Position numbers and translations under genes: made by a program. This document shows positions 7,853 through 10,942 of a DNA stretch of 10,942 nt, in pieces; the stretch's first letter is position 1; each line of letters starts with the position of its first letter. The DNA is from Treponema sp. (GTDB lineage: Bacteria > Spirochaetota > Spirochaetia > Treponematales > Breznakiellaceae): positions 1 through 10,942 of the forward strand of contig JAISOQ010000138.1 in NCBI GenBank assembly GCA_031275515.1, read 5' to 3'. A model generated the notes under the pieces. That model had not been told where the DNA came from. It saw nothing but the letters and a program-made list of their open reading frames with translations, and did not search any database.

Positions 7853-7870
7853 AACTTATCTTACCAATAT
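7853..7870. promoter_or_regulatory. Candidate GntR/FadR-type operator, copy 3 (dehydrogenase-M24 pair)
   Basis: AACTTATCTTACCAATAT, with its first 16 bases identical to copy 1. It sits 5 bases after the predicted start site and ends 21 bases before the ATG, ahead of the ribosome site. All three copies read in the same plus-strand orientation although two of the three promoters point the other way, as expected for a site read by a dimer. Confidence 0.72.
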
Positions 7871-7891
7871 ATTTAGGGAGAAGTTTTATTC

Positions 7892-9028
7892 ATGAAGCAG
7901 CTCAAATTCGGTATTGTCGGCGCCGGTTCGGCTTTTCGCTTCCACTATTTAGGTTCAAAAAGTTCTGAAACCATGCGGTTTACTGCCGTGTATGATACAA
8001 ATTTCGACCGGGCCGGAAGGGTGGCCTCGAAATTCTCCGGCGGAAATCCTATGGAGCCTTTTGAGACGCTGGAGCAGATGTTAAACAGCGGCATCGACGC
8101 GGTTTTGGTGATGGTACCCCACCTGTACCACGAAGAAATTGTCGTCAAATGCGCCGAAAAGGGCAAGCATGTTCTCTGCGAAAAACCCATGGGGATGACC
8201 GTGGAAGCCTGCCGGAATATGATCGCAGCCTGTAAACGGAACAAGGTGGCTTTCATGATCGCCGAAAACCACCGGTTCCTGCCGGCCCATGTGTACATCC
8301 ACGACATGGTACAGTCCGGCATGATCGGCGAGGTGTCCCTGGTACGGGCCTACGAGGGGGTGGACGAACTGGCCGGCCTCATGCGACCCGGATTCTGGAA
8401 GGGGGATCCCCTGGTGGCCGGAGGCGGGTCCTTCATGGACATGGGGGTACATAAATTTGCGGCTATCGAATATATTCTGAACGCCCGGTGCGTCAGCATC
8501 AGCGCCATGATGTCCAAACAGATGACCAGCCTTCCCGAAAAAGCGGAGGACAACGCCATAGCCATGGCAAGGTTCAGCAACGGCGCCATAGCCGACATCA
8601 CCACCAGTTTTACCCAGCTCACCACGCCGAATAACACCATGGAAATCTACGGTTCCAAGGGAACCATCCTGGAAAACCACGATTCGGAAAAGCCGGTGAA
8701 GATATTCTCCTTTGACGAGCGGATGGGCGCCAATGTGGGCCGATGGTTTGAGCCGGAACTGGAACATTCGCCCTATCCCGGCTATTACCTCATCTCCGCC
8801 CACCACACCGACGAGCACTTTGCCCGCTGTGTGCTGGAAAACCGGGAGATTGAGTTTACCCCGGAACAGTCCATGAGTCCCATCGCGGATGTACTGGCCG
8901 GGTACTTGTCCTTTCTGGAAAAAAGACCCGTAGAAATACGGGAAATTGAAAAAATGGCCGATGAAAACCGGACCATCGAAATATTACAGAAGCTGGCCGC
9001 TTCTATACCTGTACGGGGAGTAAAATAA
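7892..9028 (+). CDS. Gfo/Idh/MocA-family oxidoreductase (stand-alone paralogue)
   Basis: A 378-residue NAD(P)-dependent sugar or polyol dehydrogenase, normal family length. It shows the Rossmann motif G7-x2-G10-x-G12, the EKP motif with catalytic Lys at 97-99, and GGGSFMDMGVHKF with D183 and H187 in the substrate pocket. Over its whole length it aligns without large gaps to residues 164-530 of the fusion protein encoded at 3316-6060. Long stretches such as VLVMVPH, KHVLCEKPMG, MIAENHRFLPAH and RAYEGVDE are shared, so it is a close paralogue. It has no SCP2 domain and none is encoded nearby. A GGGAGAAG ribosome site lies about 11 bases upstream, a little far. It is transcribed from a strong-looking promoter at 7812-7841 with the shared operator just after it, and is followed immediately by the M24 gene. 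Confidence 0.95.
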   Translation: MKQLKFGIVGAGSAFRFHYLGSKSSETMRFTAVYDTNFDRAGRVASKFSGGNPMEPFETLEQMLNSGIDAVLVMVPHLYHEEIVVKCAEKGKHVLCEKPMGMTVEACRNMIAACKRNKVAFMIAENHRFLPAHVYIHDMVQSGMIGEVSLVRAYEGVDELAGLMRPGFWKGDPLVAGGGSFMDMGVHKFAAIEYILNARCVSISAMMSKQMTSLPEKAEDNAIAMARFSNGAIADITTSFTQLTTPNNTMEIYGSKGTILENHDSEKPVKIFSFDERMGANVGRWFEPELEHSPYPGYYLISAHHTDEHFARCVLENREIEFTPEQSMSPIADVLAGYLSFLEKRPVEIREIEKMADENRTIEILQKLAASIPVRGVK

Positions 9029-10248
9029 TGGAACCATTAGGATATAACAAAGAACGCGCAGCAAAAATTCTGGAAAAGTACGATCTGGATATGCTGATCG
9101 CGTCTTCGCCGATCAATGTAAGCTATACTACCGGGCTGCCCCTTTATCACGGGTCGGAAAATCCCATCCTGCTGTCCCTGAACAATATGTACCCCCATTT
9201 TACCCTGATTCGGAGGGGGCACGAAGGGGACGCCGCCATGATCCACTGGGTCCTGTACCGGAGCGTGGAACGGTTCAGCTGGGTTAAGGACGCCGTCGGC
9301 ATCAAGAGCCAGGACGAATCGGCGGCGGCCGTCGCAAAAAAATTAAAGGAATGGGACTTTGCGGGCAAACGGGTAGGGGTGGAAACTACGGCCCCGAAAT
9401 TCCTGCTGGACATTTTGTACGATCCGGCCCTGAAACTCCAGGTAATCAACGCCGACCGGGCCTTTCTTGACATGAAGGTGATCAAGTCCGACGCGGAAAT
9501 CGAGCTGCTGGAAAAGGCCACCCTGATCACCGAAGAAGTCATCGACAAAACCATCAAGGCCCTTCATGAGGGAATGACGGATTTCGAAATCATCCGTACC
9601 GCAAAGAAGGCTTTCCTCGAATGCGGCGCCGACAGTTGGGATCACATTACCATGAACATAGGCGATTCTGACCCCGAAGCCCCCGGTACCGGCAGGGCGA
9701 TCAAGCGGGGAGAAATCATCCGCCTGGACTTCGGTGCGGTCTACAAGGGCTATGTGGCGGACATCAACAAGCATGTGATCTTCGGCGAAGCGCCGGAGCG
9801 GGCAACACAGATGGTGGACAGCCTGCTGGATCTACAGCGCTATATCGAGGCCCGGGTAAAGCCCGGAGTGAACATGCGGCGCCTCTCCGACGATGCCCTG
9901 GCATACTACAAGGAGTCGGTTACCGACGATTTCTTTTTCGCCCTGGCCCAAAGCAAGGAGAGCAGCCTGGCCAAACTCTCCCTGGAAGCGGTAAATCTGT
10001 ACAACCACGTGATTACCGAAAACCTCGCCTTTGCGGTGGCCCACAGTATCGGTATGCAGTGTGAAGAACAGCATCTTTTTGGGGTATTTGAATCCCTGGA
10101 CGAGGCCTTTGAAAAGAACATGGTCTTTGAAATAGAGTCCTGGGCCATCTTCGAGGGGGCCCTGGTAGGGGTGGAAGACTGTTATGTGGTAACCGATACG
10201 GGCTGCCGCAAGATGTCAAATATGGACAAACACATCCTGTCCCTGTGA
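9028..10248 (+). CDS. M24-family metallohydrolase (creatinase/Xaa-Pro peptidase-like, stand-alone paralogue)
   Basis: A 406-residue pita-bread-fold protein with a creatinase-type N-terminal domain (about 1-145) and an M24 catalytic domain. The five metal ligands are intact: D234, D245 (11 apart, as in aminopeptidase P), H339, E370 and E383. The conserved His that peptidases carry ahead of the first Asp is not present; the region reads GDSDPEAPGTGRA (212-224), as in the fusion protein. Relative to the fusion's M24 part it holds an extra segment of about 31 residues (roughly 298-333) just before the ligand H339. The ATG shares one base with the upstream stop (TAATG), and GGGGAG inside the upstream gene serves as ribosome site, so the two proteins are translationally coupled. 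Peptidase activity is doubtful. Cleavage of a small molecule, in step with the paired dehydrogenase, is more likely. Confidence 0.92.
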   Translation: MEPLGYNKERAAKILEKYDLDMLIASSPINVSYTTGLPLYHGSENPILLSLNNMYPHFTLIRRGHEGDAAMIHWVLYRSVERFSWVKDAVGIKSQDESAAAVAKKLKEWDFAGKRVGVETTAPKFLLDILYDPALKLQVINADRAFLDMKVIKSDAEIELLEKATLITEEVIDKTIKALHEGMTDFEIIRTAKKAFLECGADSWDHITMNIGDSDPEAPGTGRAIKRGEIIRLDFGAVYKGYVADINKHVIFGEAPERATQMVDSLLDLQRYIEARVKPGVNMRRLSDDALAYYKESVTDDFFFALAQSKESSLAKLSLEAVNLYNHVITENLAFAVAHSIGMQCEEQHLFGVFESLDEAFEKNMVFEIESWAIFEGALVGVEDCYVVTDTGCRKMSNMDKHILSL

Positions 10249-10290
10249 AATTTTCGGTTTACCCATGATCGTACCAAATCTTCCGCGCAA

Positions 10291-10355
10291 GGGATAGAGC
10301 GGAAATCCTTTTTTGCCTGCCGTGGGCAGGCAAAAAAGATTGGAGCGGATAGCCC
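10291..10355 (+). ncRNA. Structured hairpin RNA element, possibly Flavo-1-like
   Basis: A long imperfect hairpin 43 bases after the M24 stop codon. The apical stem is a perfect 14-base inverted repeat (10308-10321 with 10325-10338, loop GTG), extended by AATC/GATT across a bulged C. Below it lies an internal loop with the same heptamer GAGCGGA on both sides (10297-10303 and 10343-10349). A basal stem pairs GGGATA (10291-10296) with TAGCCC (10350-10355), with one A-G mismatch. A separate 7-base stem with loop CTTG follows at 10358-10375. The repeated loop heptamer in symmetric position points to a conserved RNA rather than a simple palindrome. I recall similar sequence for the Flavo-1 motif of Bacteroidota and Spirochaetota; this needs a covariance-model search. 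It is not a standard terminator because the T-tract precedes the stem. Confidence 0.5.
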
Positions 10356-10357
10356 GG

Positions 10358-10375
10358 TCCGGCGCTTGCGCCGGA
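10358..10375 (+). repeat. GC-rich hairpin next to the structured element
   Basis: TCCGGCG pairs with CGCCGGA around the loop CTTG. No T-run follows (the next bases are TGCGCCCG), so it is not a clear intrinsic terminator. It may be part of the preceding RNA element or help stop transcription of the M24 gene. Confidence 0.45.
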
Positions 10376-10561
10376 TGCGCCCGAATTTAAAAACAAAACC
10401 TTCCGGTTAATCGCATAGTGGCCCGCAATAGGCGGACAAAATTTTTCAGCCTGTTGACGGCGGCGGGTTTCCCCGGCCTGAATTAAAGCGCCAAATTTTT
10501 TTGAAGTGCGAAAAAATCATCGTAATTTCAAAACGTTTCTTGTTCTCAAATGCTTTAACAA
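10376..10561. other. Non-coding stretch, nothing recognised
   Basis: AT-rich sequence between the hairpin element and a GC-rich island. I see no gene, tRNA or clear regulatory site. A 61-codon open frame at 10501-10686 begins here but has no ribosome site, and its product (rich in Arg and Cys) shows no family features. Confidence 0.5.
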
Positions 10562-10735
10562 AGGGGGCTAAAGCCCCTTCATTCCGCGGATTGCGACAAC
10601 GAAGTTGCCGACGCTATCGGCCCTTCGACATCGCTCTTTATTGCGGCGTTTACCGGGGCCCACGCTGTGTTGCGTTCATTCGGTAAACACGCTCACCAGT
10701 TCGCGCACGCCCCTGGGTGTCCCGCAGGCGACCGA
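10562..10735. repeat. GC-rich island with three hairpins, possible dispersed repeat or gene remnant
   Basis: A block much richer in GC than the flanking AT-rich sequence. It contains three inverted repeats: GGGGC-TAAA-GCCCC (10564-10577), CGACAAC-GAA-GTTGCCG with one mismatch (10594-10610), and GTTTACCG/CGGTAAAC (10648-10655 with 10681-10688). No convincing reading frame crosses it. Such islands can be dispersed repeats or decayed coding sequence; with one copy in view neither can be chosen. Confidence 0.35.
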
Positions 10736-10751
10736 ATAGTTACAATTTTCC

Positions 10752-10779
10752 TTGCATTAATCCAAAAATACAATACAAT
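10752..10779 (+). promoter_or_regulatory. Possible promoter of the partial downstream gene
   Basis: TTGCAT (10752-10757), a 16-base spacer and TACAAT (10774-10779) in an AT-rich region about 85 bases before the ATG at 10863. The -35 match is poor and the -10 is good. The two palindromes that follow lie in the would-be leader. Confidence 0.35.
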
Positions 10780-10792
10780 TAAACAATCTCGT

Positions 10793-10807
10793 GGTGAATT
10801 TTTCACC
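10793..10807. promoter_or_regulatory. Palindrome GGTGAA-TTT-TTCACC, possible operator
   Basis: A perfect 6-base inverted repeat with a 3-base centre, upstream of the partial gene and just downstream of its possible promoter. It is unrelated in sequence to the TTATYTTACCA sites, so a different regulator would be involved. It could also form a small leader hairpin. Confidence 0.4.
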
Positions 10808-10822
10808 GGATAAACAGCCGAT

Positions 10823-10837
10823 AGTTAAATTTTAACT
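10823..10837. promoter_or_regulatory. Palindrome AGTTAAA-T-TTTAACT, possible operator
   Basis: A perfect 7-base inverted repeat around a single T, 25 bases before the ATG of the partial gene. Its symmetry and position suit a repressor site, but AT-rich palindromes arise easily by chance. Confidence 0.4.
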
Positions 10838-10862
10838 TGTATAACACAGGGATGAAACCGGT

Positions 10863-10942
10863 ATGATACGGACCTGGAAGGAAAACTGGGAGGAGAGCAG
10901 GCTGCGGTACCTGGACTGGTGGCAGCGGAAGGGTCTTATCAT
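10863..10942 (+). CDS. Start of an unidentified gene, possibly a URO-D-like protein (partial)
   Basis: An open frame from ATG at 10863 to the window edge gives 26 complete residues: MIRTWKENWEESRLRYLDWW followed by QRKGLI. An AGGG ribosome-like site lies about 10 bases upstream. Coding is supported by the abrupt change from AT-rich, stop-filled sequence to a GC-rich frame, and by two palindromes and a possible promoter upstream. The NWEE..LRYLDWW..KGL pattern reminds me of the N-terminus of some uroporphyrinogen decarboxylase-like (URO-D, methyltransferase-type) proteins of gut bacteria, but that is a weak recollection on a short fragment. Product otherwise unknown. Confidence 0.55.
   Translation, partial: MIRTWKENWEESRLRYLDWWQRKGLI

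Noticed and set aside
8081..8818. A 245-codon minus-strand open frame opposite the stand-alone dehydrogenase
   Set aside because: Antisense shadow with His/Gly-rich composition and no motifs.
7892..10248. The dehydrogenase and M24 pair as an assembly duplicate of the fusion gene
   Set aside because: The proteins differ at many positions spread along the length, and the M24 copy has an in-frame 31-residue difference; these are true diverged paralogues.
10308..10338. Perfect 14-base inverted repeat as a rho-independent terminator
   Set aside because: On both strands the T-tract comes before the GC stem and the A-tract after it, the reverse of an intrinsic terminator. Treated as part of a structured RNA element.
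10501..10686. A 61-codon plus-strand open frame
   Set aside because: No ribosome site, no recognisable family, and it runs from AT-rich sequence into a hairpin-bearing island; probably not a gene.
1..10942. CRISPR array, tRNA, rRNA, insertion sequence or phage genes
   Set aside because: No regularly spaced repeats, no cloverleaf or rRNA-like sequence, and no transposase, integrase or phage protein was seen in any frame.

Overview
The window looks like a bacterial accessory catabolic locus. Seven complete genes and one partial gene share the logic of a sugar or organic-acid utilisation cluster: a cation-coupled sugar-type symporter, two copies of a Gfo/Idh/MocA dehydrogenase plus M24 metallohydrolase module, a beta-keto acid cleavage (BKACE) enzyme, an SDR, an NAD-dependent epimerase/dehydratase and a FadR-type GntR regulator. 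Genes are GC-rich and the promoter regions are AT-rich with sigma70-like -35/-10 boxes. A structured element behind the last complete gene resembles, from memory, the Flavo-1 RNA motif of Bacteroidota and Spirochaetota. My best guess is a host-associated spirochaete (Treponema-like), but this rests on weak evidence.

Layout. Bases 3-6060 (minus strand) hold a five-gene operon. In transcription order it is: a 914-residue SCP2 - Gfo/Idh/MocA - M24 fusion, a BKACE (DUF849) enzyme, an SDR, the GntR/FadR regulator and an epimerase. The last two junctions overlap. Bases 6175-7683 (minus) encode a GPH/MelB-family symporter with its own promoter. Across a 208-base divergent promoter region, 7892-10248 (plus) holds a stand-alone Gfo/Idh/MocA gene and a stand-alone M24 gene, joined by a TAATG overlap. 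These two are the unfused paralogues of the middle and C-terminal parts of the fusion protein. Bases 10249-10862 are non-coding, with a structured hairpin element, a GC-rich hairpin-bearing island and two palindromes. At 10863 a new plus-strand gene begins and runs off the window.

Regulation. A near-identical 16-base sequence, AACTTATYTTACCAAT, lies immediately downstream of the -10 box of all three promoters (6111, 7741, 7853). Its core TTATYTTACCA fits the FadR-subfamily operator pattern TnGTnnnACnA at five of six fixed positions. The encoded GntR regulator is therefore the obvious candidate to repress all three units, including its own operon, until an inducer appears.

How the genes may work together (inference): the symporter imports a substrate, a Gfo/Idh domain oxidises it to a keto compound, and the fused or co-translated M24 metal domain acts on that product. 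The M24 domain keeps all five metal ligands but has no His where peptidases of the family carry one. The SDR and epimerase reshape the products, and BKACE cleaves a beta-keto acid with acetyl-CoA. The most striking feature is the same two-enzyme module present both as a covalent fusion carrying a lipid-binding-type SCP2 domain and as a translationally coupled gene pair, under a common operator.
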